Shown here piece by piece: positions 16,571-28,091 of a stretch of 64,000 nucleotides of DNA; position 1 is the stretch's first letter; every line of letters starts with the position of its first letter. Where the stretch lies: the NCBI GenBank assembly GCA_036015235.1, contig CP107926.1, positions 3,600,001-3,664,000 on the forward strand, in the 5' to 3' direction. This stretch comes from Streptomyces sp. NBC_00433 (lineage in GTDB: Bacteria > Actinomycetota > Actinomycetes > Streptomycetales > Streptomycetaceae). Under the pieces are notes generated by a model. The model worked only from the letters and a program-made list of their open reading frames with translations. It was not told the DNA's origin and did not search any database. Position numbers and translations under genes: made by a program.

Positions 16571-18145
16571 ATGTCCGCACCCTCGTCCGCTCCCCCGCAG
16601 CCGGACCCCCGGCGCTGGCTCGCGCTCGTCGCGCTGTGCCTGAGCATGCTCGTCCTCAGCTTCGACACCACGATCCTCAACGTCGCCCTGCCGACCATGG
16701 CCGACGAGATCGGCGCCGACACCGGCGACATGCAGTGGATCATCGACTCGTACACCGTCGTCTTCGCCGCCGTGATGCTGCCCGCCGGCCTGCTCGGCGA
16801 CCGCTTCGGGCGGCGCCGGATGCTGGTCGCCGGGCTCGCGGTCTTCCTCGCCGGCTCCGTCCTCGGCTCGCTCGTCGACAGCCCCGGGCCGGTCATCGCC
16901 GCCCGGACCGTCATGGGCCTCGGCGGCGCCTTCGTCATGCCGCTCGCCCTGTCGGTGATCCCCTCGCTGTTCGGACCGGCGGAACGCCCCAAGGCGGTCG
17001 CGCTGACCAGCACCGCCATGGCCTTCGGCATGCCCCTCGGCCCGATCATCGGCGGCACCCTCCTCCAGCACTTCTGGTGGGGCTCGGTCTTCCTGGTCAA
17101 CATCCCGCTCATCGCGCTCGCCGTCGTCGCCTGCTTCGCCCTGCTGCCCGAGACCACCGACCCCGCCGCACCGCGGGTCCGGGCGTCCAGCACCTTCTGC
17201 ACCGCCGCCGGCCTGGGCGCCCTCGTCTACGGCATCATCGAGGCGCCCACCCGCGGCTGGGGCGACCCGCTCGTCGTGGCCGTGCTCGCCGCCGCCGCGG
17301 TCCTGCTGGCCACGCTCGTCCTGCGGGAGCGCACGGTCGAGCGGCCCATGCTCGACATGAGCCTGCTGCGGCAGCGCGGCTTCCTGTGGAACACCGTCGC
17401 CGCCACCCTGGTCAGCTTCATCCTCACCGGCATGATCTTCGTCCTGCCGTCGTATCTCCAGACGACGCTGGGCTACGACGCCTTCGGCAGCGGGCTGCGG
17501 CTGCTGCCCATGATGGGCGGGCTGGTGGTCGCCGCCCGGCTCAGCCCCAGCCTGGTCGCCAGGGGCGGGCCGCGCCCGGTGATCACCGGCGGCCTGCTGG
17601 TGCTGGCCGCGGGCGCCTTCCTCGGCGCCACCACCGCGAGCGGCGACGGCTACGGCGGCACCGCGCTGTGGCTGGCGATCGCCGGCGTCGGCTTCGGCAT
17701 CGCCATCGTGCCGGCCATGAACAGCGCGCTCGGCGCCCTGCCCAGGGAGCGTGCGGGCAGCGGCTCCGGCCTGCTCCAGACGCTCAGGCAGACCGGCGCG
17801 GCCATCGGCGTCGCCATCCTCGGCAGCGTGCTGGCCGCCGGCTACACCGACCGCCTCGACACCGGCGGCCTGTCACCGGACGCCGCGCACACCGCCCGCG
17901 AGTCGGCCGCCGGCGCCCACGCGGTCGCCGCGCGCCTCGGCGACCAGGCACTGGCGGCCTCCGCCGACACCTCGTACCTGCACGGCATGAACCTGACGCT
18001 GGTCGTGTGCGGCGCCGCCTCGCTGGTCACCGCGCTGCTGCTGGCCGCCTTCCTGCCCAACCCGCGCCCCGACCGCGCGGCGGTCCTTGTCGCGGCACCC
18101 TCGTCCGACGCGATGGCCGAGCAGCGGGCGGATGCCCGACAATGA
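16571..18145 (+). CDS. MFS drug exporter, DHA2 family
   Basis: This 524-residue transporter has about 14 predicted helices. Typical motifs are SFDTTILNVALPTM in helix 1, the motif-A loop GDRFGRRRM, and the motif-C-like stretch GMPLGPIIGG. It probably exports a small toxic compound by proton antiport. AGGAG lies upstream at good spacing. A TetR gene follows at once, and the pair with an inverted-repeat promoter is a standard substrate-inducible efflux unit. The substrate is unknown. Confidence 0.88.
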   Translation: MSAPSSAPPQPDPRRWLALVALCLSMLVLSFDTTILNVALPTMADEIGADTGDMQWIIDSYTVVFAAVMLPAGLLGDRFGRRRMLVAGLAVFLAGSVLGSLVDSPGPVIAARTVMGLGGAFVMPLALSVIPSLFGPAERPKAVALTSTAMAFGMPLGPIIGGTLLQHFWWGSVFLVNIPLIALAVVACFALLPETTDPAAPRVRASSTFCTAAGLGALVYGIIEAPTRGWGDPLVVAVLAAAAVLLATLVLRERTVERPMLDMSLLRQRGFLWNTVAATLVSFILTGMIFVLPSYLQTTLGYDAFGSGLRLLPMMGGLVVAARLSPSLVARGGPRPVITGGLLVLAAGAFLGATTASGDGYGGTALWLAIAGVGFGIAIVPAMNSALGALPRERAGSGSGLLQTLRQTGAAIGVAILGSVLAAGYTDRLDTGGLSPDAAHTARESAAGAHAVAARLGDQALAASADTSYLHGMNLTLVVCGAASLVTALLLAAFLPNPRPDRAAVLVAAPSSDAMAEQRADARQ

Positions 18146-18149
18146 CGCC

Positions 18150-18773
18150 ATGTCCCCTCGAACCCCCGACACCGACCCCGCCCCACGGGCGGGCCTGCGG
18201 GAACGCAAGAAGGTCCAGACCCGGCAGGCCATCCGCGCCGCCGCGTACCGGCTCTTCGCCGAGCACGGATACGACGCCACGCCGGTGGACCGGATCGCGG
18301 CGGAGGCTGACGTGTCGCCCAGCACGATCTTCCGCTACTTCCCCACCAAGGAGGAGATCGTCCTCACCGACGAGTACGACGACATGATGGCGGACATGCT
18401 GCGGAAGCGACCGGCGGGCGAGCCGCCGCTGGTCTCCCTGCGGATGGTCATGCACGAGTCGCTCGGCACGATCCTGAACGACCCCGAGGGGCGGGTCGAG
18501 ATGATCCAGCGGGAGAAGCTCGTCCGCGACGTCCCGGCGATCCGGGCCCGCGCGCACGAGAGCATGTCCCTGACCGGGCGGCTGCTCGGCGGGATCATCG
18601 CGGACCGCACGGGCCGCACCGCAGACGCGCTCGAAGTCCGCGTCTTCACCGCGGCGGTCTTCTCGGTGATCCACGAGGCCACGATGTTCTGGGTCGAGAA
18701 GGCCCCCGACGAGGACCTCCTGGTCCTCATCGACCGCTCCCTGCGCATCCTCAACCGCGGCCTGGACATCTGA
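18150..18773 (+). CDS. TetR family transcriptional regulator
   Basis: This protein of about 207 residues has an N-terminal TetR helix-turn-helix (RQAIRAAAYRLFAEHGYDAT, then VSPSTIFRYFPTKEEI) and a helical ligand domain. It lies directly after the exporter gene. Two starts are possible: ATG 18132, overlapping the MFS stop, and ATG 18150; the second is used. It probably represses the upstream MFS gene through the inverted repeat at 16520-16535. Confidence 0.85.
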   Translation: MSPRTPDTDPAPRAGLRERKKVQTRQAIRAAAYRLFAEHGYDATPVDRIAAEADVSPSTIFRYFPTKEEIVLTDEYDDMMADMLRKRPAGEPPLVSLRMVMHESLGTILNDPEGRVEMIQREKLVRDVPAIRARAHESMSLTGRLLGGIIADRTGRTADALEVRVFTAAVFSVIHEATMFWVEKAPDEDLLVLIDRSLRILNRGLDI

Positions 18774-18834
18774 CCCGGGGGTCGGGGGCTCCCCCGGGGC
18801 CTTCCCCCCGGTGGGTGGCCGGGCGCAGGGGGTG

Positions 18835-18855
18835 AGGGGCGCGGGGAACCGCGCG
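18835..18855. repeat. Left end of a type-A repeat (remnant)
   Basis: Only the left terminal sequence AGGGGCGCGGGGAAC plus CGCGCG remains, between the convergent ends of the tetR gene and the DUF255 gene. No matching right end is visible. Confidence 0.6.
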
Positions 18856-18911
18856 CGTGACCCACCACTCGGGGAAGGTCCCGGAGCCCGGGGAAAGGGG
18901 CGGGCCGGGGG

Positions 18912-20942
<2,031 letters not shown>

Positions 20943-21043
20943 CCCGTCACCTTCTCACGCCCGGCGCGACCGCTCCCGCCACGGCGCCGCCGGTACGCTC
21001 GTCACTCGTCCGGACAACCGGCGCAATTCCCGGGAGGTGCAGG

Positions 21044-21328
21044 ATGAGTGCCGAGACGGTCGCACCTGCCTGGATGCATGAGCAGATCACCGCCGAGCAG
21101 TACGACGCCTGGTCCGAGGAGCAGTGCGCCGGCATCGAGGTCGTCGGTGGGATCGTCGTCGTGAGCCCCAGCGCACCCATCCGGCACAGCCGGCTGGCCC
21201 GTATCCTCGCCAACGCGCTGGACGCGGCGGGTGGTGCCGAATGGAATGCCGACACCGACGTCTTCACCGGCGTGATCAAGGCGACCGTCCCGTTCGCCGT
21301 GGACGTCGATCTCACGTCCGTCGTCTGA
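21044..21328 (+). pseudogene. Internally deleted Uma2-family (DUF820) gene
   Basis: This 94-residue ORF has a strong ribosome site (GGGAGGTG). Residues 1-72 match the N-terminus of Streptomyces Uma2 proteins (AEQYDAWSEEQCAGIEVV, ARILANALDAAGGAEWNADTD). The sequence then jumps directly into the usual C-terminal end, VFTGVIKATVPFAVDVDL. The roughly 90 residues between, which hold the PD-(D/E)xK nuclease-like core (PDVVV and EVVSPGS), are missing without loss of frame. The junction is near 21257-21260. The gene probably makes an inactive stub. Confidence 0.72.
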
Positions 21329-21461
21329 CCGGTCACGCGACCCTCGCGAGAAAGAAGCCCACCGCCGTGTCGATCCCGGCGTAGGCCGATCGACGCCTCG
21401 GTGAGGGCACAGTGAACGAGCCCTCGGACGAGATCGACACGGATGGAAAGAGGACCTCACG

Positions 21462-21818
21462 ATGCGCTACATGATGCTGCTGCGGCTCGACCCCGCGAAG
21501 GCCCCGTCGGACGGGCCCGACGAGAAGTTGATGACCGAGATGGGGAAGCTCCTTGAGGACATGACCAAGGCCGGGGTGCTGCTGGACACCGGGGGGTTGC
21601 AGCCGGCGGCCGAGGGGGCCGTGATCCGGCAGGCCGGGGGGAAGCAGACGGTGCTGGACGGGCCGTTCACCGAGGCCAAGGAGGTCGTCGGGGGGTACGC
21701 GATCATCCAGGCGAAGTCGGTGGAGGAGGCGTCGCAGTGGGCGTCGCGCTTCCTGGCGATCCACGGGGACGAGTGGGAGATCACCGCGGAGGTCCGGCAG
21801 GTGGAAGAGCCCGAGTAG
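21462..21818 (+). CDS. DGPF-domain (YciI-like) protein
   Basis: This 118-residue protein contains DGPFTEAKEVVGGY, the motif that names the DGPF family. These small proteins are encoded next to ECF42-type sigma factors, as here with a 70-bp gap. Their biochemical function is unclear; YciI relatives have a ferredoxin-like fold. The partner sigma factor probably controls this gene. Confidence 0.85.
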   Translation: MRYMMLLRLDPAKAPSDGPDEKLMTEMGKLLEDMTKAGVLLDTGGLQPAAEGAVIRQAGGKQTVLDGPFTEAKEVVGGYAIIQAKSVEEASQWASRFLAIHGDEWEITAEVRQVEEPE

Positions 21819-21888
21819 GAGGACGGGTAGGGCCGGTGCGGGGCGTCCGCTTTGCGCGGGTGCCCCGCGGCTGCTCTGATGGGGGGTC

Positions 21889-23199
21889 GTGACAGCAGCC
21901 GACCGGGCAGGAGCAGGACCGCGCGCCGAGCAGGACCGCGCGCGGCGGGCGGTGGAGGCCGTGTGGCGGATCGAGTCGCCGCGGCTGCTCGCCGGGCTGA
22001 CGCGGCTGGTGCTCGACATAGGCGTCGCCGAGGAGCTGGCGCAGGACGCGCTGGTCGCCGCGCTGGAGCAGTGGCCGCGGGACGGGGTGCCGCGCAATCC
22101 CGGGGCGTGGCTGATGACCACCGCCAAGCGGCGCGGCATCGACCTGATCCGGCGCAACGAGACCTTCGCCCGGAAAGTGGCGCTGCTGGGCCACGAGCTG
22201 GAGACCGCCCAGGGCGCGGCGCCCTTCGAGGAGCCCGAGGGCGCCGTCGGGGACGGCATCGAGGACGACCTGCTGCGGCTGGTCTTCGTCGCGTGCCATC
22301 CCGTGCTGTCCAGGGAGGCCCGCCTCGCGCTGACGCTGCGGCTGCTCGGCGGGCTGACGACGGAGGAGGTCGCGCGGGCCTTCCTGGTGGCGGAGCCGAC
22401 GGTCGCGCAGCGGATCGTCCGGGCCAAGCGCACCCTGGCGAAGGAGAAGGTGCCCTTCGAGGTGCCGCAGGGGGACGAGCTGGCCGGGCGGCTGGCGTCG
22501 GTCCTCGAAGTGGTCTACCTGATCTTCAACGAGGGCTATTCGGCGACCGCGGGTGACGACTGGATGCGGCCGGGGCTGTGCGAGGACGCGGTGCGGCTGG
22601 CCCGGGTGCTCCAGGGGCTGATGCCGGCCGAGCCGGAGGTGCACGGGCTGGCGGCGCTGCTGGAGGTGCAGGCCTCGCGGTCGGCGGCGCGGACCAGGGA
22701 CGGCGCCCCGGTGATGCTGCTGGACCAGGACCGCAGGCGCTGGGACCAGCTGCTGATACACCGCGGTTTCGCGGCGCTGGCCCGCGCGGACGCGGCGGCC
22801 AGGGCGCGCGGGGCGGCGCCGGGGCCTTATGCCTTGCAGGCCGCGATCGCGGCCTGCCACGCGCAGGCGGTACGGGCCGAGGACACCGACTGGGCGCGGA
22901 TCGCCGGGCTCTACCGGGCGCTGGCCGCGACCGCGCCCTCGCCCGTGGTGGAGCTGAACCGGGCGGTCGCGGTCGGGATGGCGGAGGGTCCCGCGGCGGG
23001 TCTCGCCCTGGTCGACGCGCTGGCGGCGGGCGGCGCCCTGGAGGGCTACCACCTGCTGCCGAGCGTCCGCGGCGACCTGCTGGCCCGGCTGGGGCGTACG
23101 GCGGAGGCGCGGGAGGAATTCGTCCGGGCGGCCGGGCTGACCCGCAACGGGGCCGAGCGGGCACTGCTGCTGGGGCGGGCGGCGAAGACGGACGGCTGA
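21889..23199 (+). CDS. ECF42-type RNA polymerase sigma factor with TPR-like C-terminal extension
   Basis: This 436-residue protein begins with sigma region 2 (VAEELAQDALVAALEQWPRDG, with AWLMTTAKRRGIDLIRR) and region 4 (GGLTTEEVARAFLVAEPTVAQRI). A long helical extension of about 240 residues follows (NEGYSATAGDDW, then repeats to the end), which is the ECF42 hallmark and is required for activity in studied members. There is no anti-sigma gene nearby. GTG at 21889 is the start. It pairs with the DGPF gene upstream. Confidence 0.87.
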   Translation: MTAADRAGAGPRAEQDRARRAVEAVWRIESPRLLAGLTRLVLDIGVAEELAQDALVAALEQWPRDGVPRNPGAWLMTTAKRRGIDLIRRNETFARKVALLGHELETAQGAAPFEEPEGAVGDGIEDDLLRLVFVACHPVLSREARLALTLRLLGGLTTEEVARAFLVAEPTVAQRIVRAKRTLAKEKVPFEVPQGDELAGRLASVLEVVYLIFNEGYSATAGDDWMRPGLCEDAVRLARVLQGLMPAEPEVHGLAALLEVQASRSAARTRDGAPVMLLDQDRRRWDQLLIHRGFAALARADAAARARGAAPGPYALQAAIAACHAQAVRAEDTDWARIAGLYRALAATAPSPVVELNRAVAVGMAEGPAAGLALVDALAAGGALEGYHLLPSVRGDLLARLGRTAEAREEFVRAAGLTRNGAERALLLGRAAKTDG

Positions 23200-23369
23200 A
23201 AACGGGCCCACGGGGCCTCCGCCGCCGCGCAGGGCGCAGGACCCTCGCCAACTGACCTCGCCGGTAACAGACTTGGGACGGGATCGGACCGGTTCGCAAC
23301 GCTTGACGCAGTCCGTGGACGGGCACGAAACCCATCCGACGAACTGTCGGGCGTCACCGGGAGGACGAT

Positions 23370-26300
23370 GTGCCGGAGTCACGGATCGCACTGCGGGAAG
23401 CCGATCGCGCCGCCGCGGACAGGCTGCTGGCGCGGCTGGTGGCCGAGCAGCGCCCCGCGGGCGGCGGGGACGCGCTGCTGCGGCTGGCGCGGGAGCGGTT
23501 CGCGGAGATCAACGAGGCGGCGGCGGTCGAATACGCCGCCTACCAGCGGGCGTTGGAGGCCAGGGAGGCGCCCAGGCCCGCGCCCGGCGGCCCGCCGCTG
23601 GGGCGCGGCGCGGGCGCCGCGAGCAGTACGGCCGGCGGCCTGGTGGCCGGGGTGGCGGCCGCGGTCGCCTTCGGCGTCGACCTGGGGCAGGGGCTGTCGC
23701 CGGGGGCCTCGCTGGTGACCGGTGCCGCCGTGGGCGCCGCCGGGGTGGCCACGCTGGGCGCCGCGGCCGCGCGGGGCCGGGCCGCCAGGAGGTCGGCGGC
23801 GCCCGAACGCGGTGCGCCGGGCGGGGCCGAACAGCTGCGGCTCCTGTGGCTGGCCGCGCTGGAGCGGCGCGGGGTGCGGCCCTTCCTCGATGCCGCGGCC
23901 AAGCCGCAGGCCGCGGAGGCGTCGAGGGTGAAACTGGCGCGGTCCGCGTCCGAGGTGCCGCGGCAGCGCCGCACCGGTGGCGACCGCAGCGCGGCGGCCC
24001 GCACCCGGGCGCTGCTGGAGCAGTCCTTCGGCCAACTCCCGGCGGCGGACGGCCTCTTCACCGGCCGCGCGGCGGAGATGACGCAGATTTCGCAGGCCGT
24101 GCACCAGGCCCGCGCCGCCGTCGCCGTGCAGCCCACCGTGATCGTGCTGCACGGCCCGCCGGGCAGCGGGCGTACGACCCTCGCGGTGCGCGCGGCACGG
24201 GAGTTGAAGGACCAGTTCAGGGGCGCGTGCGTGGTGGACCTGCGCGGCGCGGGCGGCGCGGCCCCGCTGCCGGTACGCGACGCGCTGCTGCACCTGCTGA
24301 ACAGGCTCGGGGCGCCCCGCGACCAGCTCCTCTTCAGGGAGCGGCAGGACCGCCAGGACCAGGGGCAGCACCTGCGCCGGCTCAGCGACCAGTACCAGCA
24401 GCACCTGGCCGGTGTGCCGGTGGTGATCGTGCTGGACGACGCCACCGACCCGGAGCAGGTGCGGGCGCTGGTGCCCGAGCGCTCGGAGAGCCTGGTGCTG
24501 GTCACCGCCCGCGAACCGCTGGCGCTGGAGCTGCCGGGCGCCCGGGTGCGCCACCTGGAAGTGGCCCCGCTGTCGCCGGCCGACGCGCAGGGGCTGCTCG
24601 GCCACCTGGCGCAGACCGCGGGCCTGCCGGGGCCCGACCCGGCGCAGACCGCGCGGCTGCGCGACCTGTGCGCGGGCCTGCCGCTGGCGCTGCGGATCGC
24701 GGGATCGGCGCTGGCCGACCACCACGGCCCGGCGCAACTGGCCGAGGACATCGAGGTCTTCGGGCCCCGCGACCCGGTCGACCGGGTCCTGGCGCTGCGC
24801 TACCACGACCAGCCCGAGCCCAACCGCCGGCTGCTGCGCCGCCTGGCGCTGGCCGGCCGGGCGAGCTTCGGCGCCGCCGCGGCGGCCGCGCTGCTGGCCA
24901 CCGACGACCGGGAGGCCGCCCGCCGGCTGGCGGAGCTGGCCGCGGCCGGGCTGGTGGAGAACGTCCGCGGCAACCGCTACCGGCCGCACGACCTCGTCCG
25001 GGCCTTCGCCGCCGAGCGGCTTCTCGACGAGGAGGACCCGGTCGAGCGGGCCGCGGCCCACGAGCGGCTGATCCGCTCCTACGCCGACCTGGCCAACACG
25101 GTGGTGCGGCTGGTCGAGGGCAAGACCTCGACCCGGGCGGGGCGCTTCGGGCAGCACGGATTCGCGTCCCTGGAGACGGCCTTGCGCTGGCTGGACGAGG
25201 AGTCCAGCTTCATCACGGCCGCGCTGCGCGAGACGGAGGGCGTCGACCGGGCCGCGGTCCAGGCGCTGCTGGGCGCGCTGTGCGACTACTGCCTGCTGCG
25301 CGGCGACCTCTACCGGCTGGGCGAGATCAGCGAGATGGCGCAGGCCCAGCAGGCACGGCAGCCCAAGTCCGGCCCGGACGAGGACCGTTCCGTGCTGGTG
25401 CGCTCGGTGCAGTGGCGTACCGGCATCGCGGCACGGCAGTTGGGCGAGCTGGACAAGTCCAAGTCCACGCTGAGCACGGTGGTGGACCTCTACTTCGAGG
25501 CGCAGCACCCGGCGGGCGCGGCCCGCGCGCTGGACAGCCTCGGCATCACCCTGCACCACCAGGGCAACCTGCGGGAGGCCGAGGTCAAGCTGCGCGAGGG
25601 CCTGGCGATCCAGGCGGCGCCCGAGCTGGAGGAGGACCGCGCCTGGACGATGCACGCGCTGGCGGCGGTGCTGCGCGACATGGGCCAGCTCGGCAGCGCG
25701 CTTGAGCTGCTCCAGCAGTCGCTGGCCCTGCACCGGGCCAACGAGAGCGTGCAGGGCGAGGCGTGGGCGCACCTCCAGCTGGGCCAGGTGTATCTGCTGC
25801 TCGGCCGGATCGACCAGGGCGAGGCGGAGCTGCGGGCGGCCGGCCAGTCCTACGCCCTGGCCCGCGACCCCCGCGGCACCGCCTGGACGATGACCCAGCT
25901 GGCCAGGACCCGGCTGCTGCGCGGCGAGCCCCGCGACGCGGCCCGCGACCTGGACGAGGCGGTCCAGCGGCACCGGGCCAGCGAGGACGCCCGCGGCGAG
26001 GCGTGGACGCTCTACTACCTGGGGCAGGCGCTGGAGGAGTGCGGCGACACCGACGCGGCGCTGCGCACCCTGGAGCGGTCCCGCACGATGTTCTCCCGCA
26101 TGCGGGACGTCTACGGCCTGGCCTGCGCCCGGCACCACTCGGCGCGGGTCACCCGCGACCAGCGCGCCGCCAGCACCGGGAATCTGCGCAACAGCGGCTT
26201 CGCCCGGCAGCTGCTCCAGGACGCCAGGCAGGACTTCCGCCGGATCGGCGTGGAGCACGGCGAGGCGTGGTCGTGCGTGGAGCTGGCGGTGATCGACGCG

Positions 26301-26645
26301 GGCAACGAGCGCCTGGTGGAGGCGCTCACCCTGCTGGACGAGGCCCACCAGCTCTTCACCGGCCTCGGCGACCGGCGCGGCCAGGACTGGGCGTCCTTCC
26401 TGCGCGCCACGCTGCTCCCGCTGGTCGCCGAGGACCGGGGCCCCGGGGAGGCCCTGGCGACCCTCCGCGACCTCGCCGCCGGCGACACCTACCCGGGCCG
26501 CGACCCGGACCTCGCCGAATACGCGGCCGCCTACGCCGTACTCCTCGAACGGGGGTCCGCTGCCGCGGGCACGTCATGGGAGGCCTGGCGCCTCGGCATG
26601 ACCCCCGGCCGCGCGGCCCGCATGATCCTGGCCCTCCCGGCGTAG
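23370..26645 (+). CDS. Large STAND NTPase with N-terminal hydrophobic segment and TPR array
   Basis: This is a 1091-residue signalling-type protein. Residues 85-135 contain two Ala/Gly-rich hydrophobic stretches that may insert in the membrane. An NB-ARC/STAND ATPase follows, with Walker A GPPGSGRTTLAV (near 265), Walker B VVIVLDDATD, and the downstream GLPLALRIAGSAL and RPHDLVRAFAAERL motifs. The second half is tetratricopeptide repeats (for example GITLHHQGNLREAEVKLREG). It resembles AfsR-like STANDs without the SARP DNA-binding domain. GTG at 23370 follows GGGAGGA. It probably senses a ligand through the TPRs and oligomerises; the output is unknown. Confidence 0.8.
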   Translation: MPESRIALREADRAAADRLLARLVAEQRPAGGGDALLRLARERFAEINEAAAVEYAAYQRALEAREAPRPAPGGPPLGRGAGAASSTAGGLVAGVAAAVAFGVDLGQGLSPGASLVTGAAVGAAGVATLGAAAARGRAARRSAAPERGAPGGAEQLRLLWLAALERRGVRPFLDAAAKPQAAEASRVKLARSASEVPRQRRTGGDRSAAARTRALLEQSFGQLPAADGLFTGRAAEMTQISQAVHQARAAVAVQPTVIVLHGPPGSGRTTLAVRAARELKDQFRGACVVDLRGAGGAAPLPVRDALLHLLNRLGAPRDQLLFRERQDRQDQGQHLRRLSDQYQQHLAGVPVVIVLDDATDPEQVRALVPERSESLVLVTAREPLALELPGARVRHLEVAPLSPADAQGLLGHLAQTAGLPGPDPAQTARLRDLCAGLPLALRIAGSALADHHGPAQLAEDIEVFGPRDPVDRVLALRYHDQPEPNRRLLRRLALAGRASFGAAAAAALLATDDREAARRLAELAAAGLVENVRGNRYRPHDLVRAFAAERLLDEEDPVERAAAHERLIRSYADLANTVVRLVEGKTSTRAGRFGQHGFASLETALRWLDEESSFITAALRETEGVDRAAVQALLGALCDYCLLRGDLYRLGEISEMAQAQQARQPKSGPDEDRSVLVRSVQWRTGIAARQLGELDKSKSTLSTVVDLYFEAQHPAGAARALDSLGITLHHQGNLREAEVKLREGLAIQAAPELEEDRAWTMHALAAVLRDMGQLGSALELLQQSLALHRANESVQGEAWAHLQLGQVYLLLGRIDQGEAELRAAGQSYALARDPRGTAWTMTQLARTRLLRGEPRDAARDLDEAVQRHRASEDARGEAWTLYYLGQALEECGDTDAALRTLERSRTMFSRMRDVYGLACARHHSARVTRDQRAASTGNLRNSGFARQLLQDARQDFRRIGVEHGEAWSCVELAVIDAGNERLVEALTLLDEAHQLFTGLGDRRGQDWASFLRATLLPLVAEDRGPGEALATLRDLAAGDTYPGRDPDLAEYAAAYAVLLERGSAAAGTSWEAWRLGMTPGRAARMILALPA

Positions 26646-26673
26646 GAGGGCGCCCATGCCCGGGGCGCCCGGC

Positions 26674-26800
26674 AGGGGCGCGGGGAACCGCGCGCTCGAC
26701 CCACCACCGGCCGGTGGTCCGTATCGAACCGGACAGCCCCTTTCGGCCGGTGACGACGTGCATCTCGTCGACGGCTGGTCGCGCGGTTCCCCGCGCCCCT
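26674..26800. repeat. Type-A inverted-end repeat
   Basis: This 127-bp copy has ends AGGGGCGCGGGGAACCGCGC and the complementary right arm, with CACCGGCCGGTGG inside. It lies between the convergent ends of the STAND gene and the small membrane-protein gene. Confidence 0.87.
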
Positions 26801-26842
26801 GGGGCGTGCCCTCTGCCAAGAGGAAGCCCCTGGGAGCGGGGT

Positions 26843-27079
26843 TCAGTGCCGGGGCGCCTCGGCCTTGGAGGGGCGCGGAACGACCGGCGGCTCCGGCTGC
26901 TCCTCGAAATCGATCTTCTTCATCTGCTTGCCCATGTTCTTCATGAGCATCCACAGCCCGAAGGCTATGGCAGCGAAGATCACGAATCCGAGAAGCCCCG
27001 GCGTCACCTTGTTGTTGTCCACCTCGGCGAGCGAGACCAGCGGGCCGCCGAGGGCGTGGGTTGCTGTCACGCCGCCCAT
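26843..27079 (-). CDS. Small conserved membrane protein next to mca
   Basis: This 78-residue protein has one membrane helix (PGLLGFVIFAAIAFGLWMLM, about residues 27-46), then a basic stretch (KNMGKQMKKIDF) and a Pro-rich tail. It lies 6 bp downstream of mca and is probably co-transcribed. The function is unknown. The start is uncertain: ATG 27079 has GAGGG very close, and GTG 27070 is an alternative. Confidence 0.75.
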   Translation of the reverse strand: MGGVTATHALGGPLVSLAEVDNNKVTPGLLGFVIFAAIAFGLWMLMKNMGKQMKKIDFEEQPEPPVVPRPSKAEAPRH

Positions 27080-27085
27080 TGTCCC

Positions 27086-27958
27086 TCAGGCCTCGCGGAC
27101 GCCCGCAAAGAGGTCGTCCTCGGGGAGGGAGACGTCCACCCGGGTCTTGGCCAGCTCGTAGTCCTCGGTCGGCCAGACCTCGCGCTGGAGGTCCATCGGG
27201 ACCCGGAACCAGCCGCCGTCCGGGTCGATCTGGGTGGCGTGCGCGAGCAGCGCCTTGTCGCGGATCTCGAAGAAGTCCGCGCACGGCACGTGCGTGGAGA
27301 TGTTGCGCTCGGGGCGGGCGAAGTCGTCCCAGCGCTTGAGCCACTCCTTGTAGGGGGACTCCATACCGCGCGCTTCCAGCGCCTCGTGCAGGGCGAGGGT
27401 GCGGGCCTTGTTGAAGCCCTGGTTGTAGTAGAGCTTGAGCGGCGTCCAGGGCTCGCCGGCCTCCGGGTAGCGCTCCGGGTCACCCGCGGCCTCGAAGGCC
27501 ACCATGCTGATCTTGTGGGTCATGATGTGGTCGGGGTGCGGGTAGCCGCCGTTCTCGTCGTAGGTGGTGATCACCTGCGGCTTGAACTCGCGGATCAGCT
27601 TCACCAGGGCGCCGGCGGCCTCGTCGACGTCCTGCAGTCCGAAGCAGCCCTCGGGCAGCGGGGGCAGCGGGTCGCCCTCGGGCAGCCCGGAGTCCACGAA
27701 GCCGAGCCAGGCCTGCTTGACGCCCAGGATCTCCCGGGCGAGGTCCATCTCCCTGGCCCTCACCTCGTGGATGTTCTCCTCGATGTAGGAGTCGCCCTGG
27801 AGTTTGGGGTTGAGCACCGAGCCGCGCTCGCCGCCGGTGCAGGTGGCCACCAGTACGTCCACCCCTTCTGACACGTACTTGGCCATGGTGGCGGCACCCT
27901 TGCTCGACTCGTCGTCGGGGTGAGCGTGTACGGCCATCAGTCGAAGCTGCTCAGTCAA
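27086..27958 (-). CDS. mca: Mycothiol S-conjugate amidase
   Basis: This 290-residue enzyme cleaves mycothiol S-conjugates, releasing mercapturic acids for export, and so detoxifies electrophiles and antibiotics in actinobacteria. The PIG-L/LmbE zinc motif MAVHAHPDDESSKGAA opens the protein; TTYDENGGYPHPDH holds further ligands. I chose TTG at 27958 because GAGGA lies 8 bases upstream and it gives the family N-terminus LTEQLRLMAVHAHPDDE. A second TTG at 27973 would overlap that ribosome site. Confidence 0.92.
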   Translation of the reverse strand: MTEQLRLMAVHAHPDDESSKGAATMAKYVSEGVDVLVATCTGGERGSVLNPKLQGDSYIEENIHEVRAREMDLAREILGVKQAWLGFVDSGLPEGDPLPPLPEGCFGLQDVDEAAGALVKLIREFKPQVITTYDENGGYPHPDHIMTHKISMVAFEAAGDPERYPEAGEPWTPLKLYYNQGFNKARTLALHEALEARGMESPYKEWLKRWDDFARPERNISTHVPCADFFEIRDKALLAHATQIDPDGGWFRVPMDLQREVWPTEDYELAKTRVDVSLPEDDLFAGVREA

Positions 27959-28091
27959 GGCTGGTGTCCTCAAAGTCCCGTTGGTTGCTGCTGGTCCTGG
28001 TGCCCCCTCGGTGGGCGCAGGGTCACCGCCTTCTATAGTGACCGAGCGAGGGGACGAATAATTCCGCGGTCAGTGAACGGGAGAAACGATC

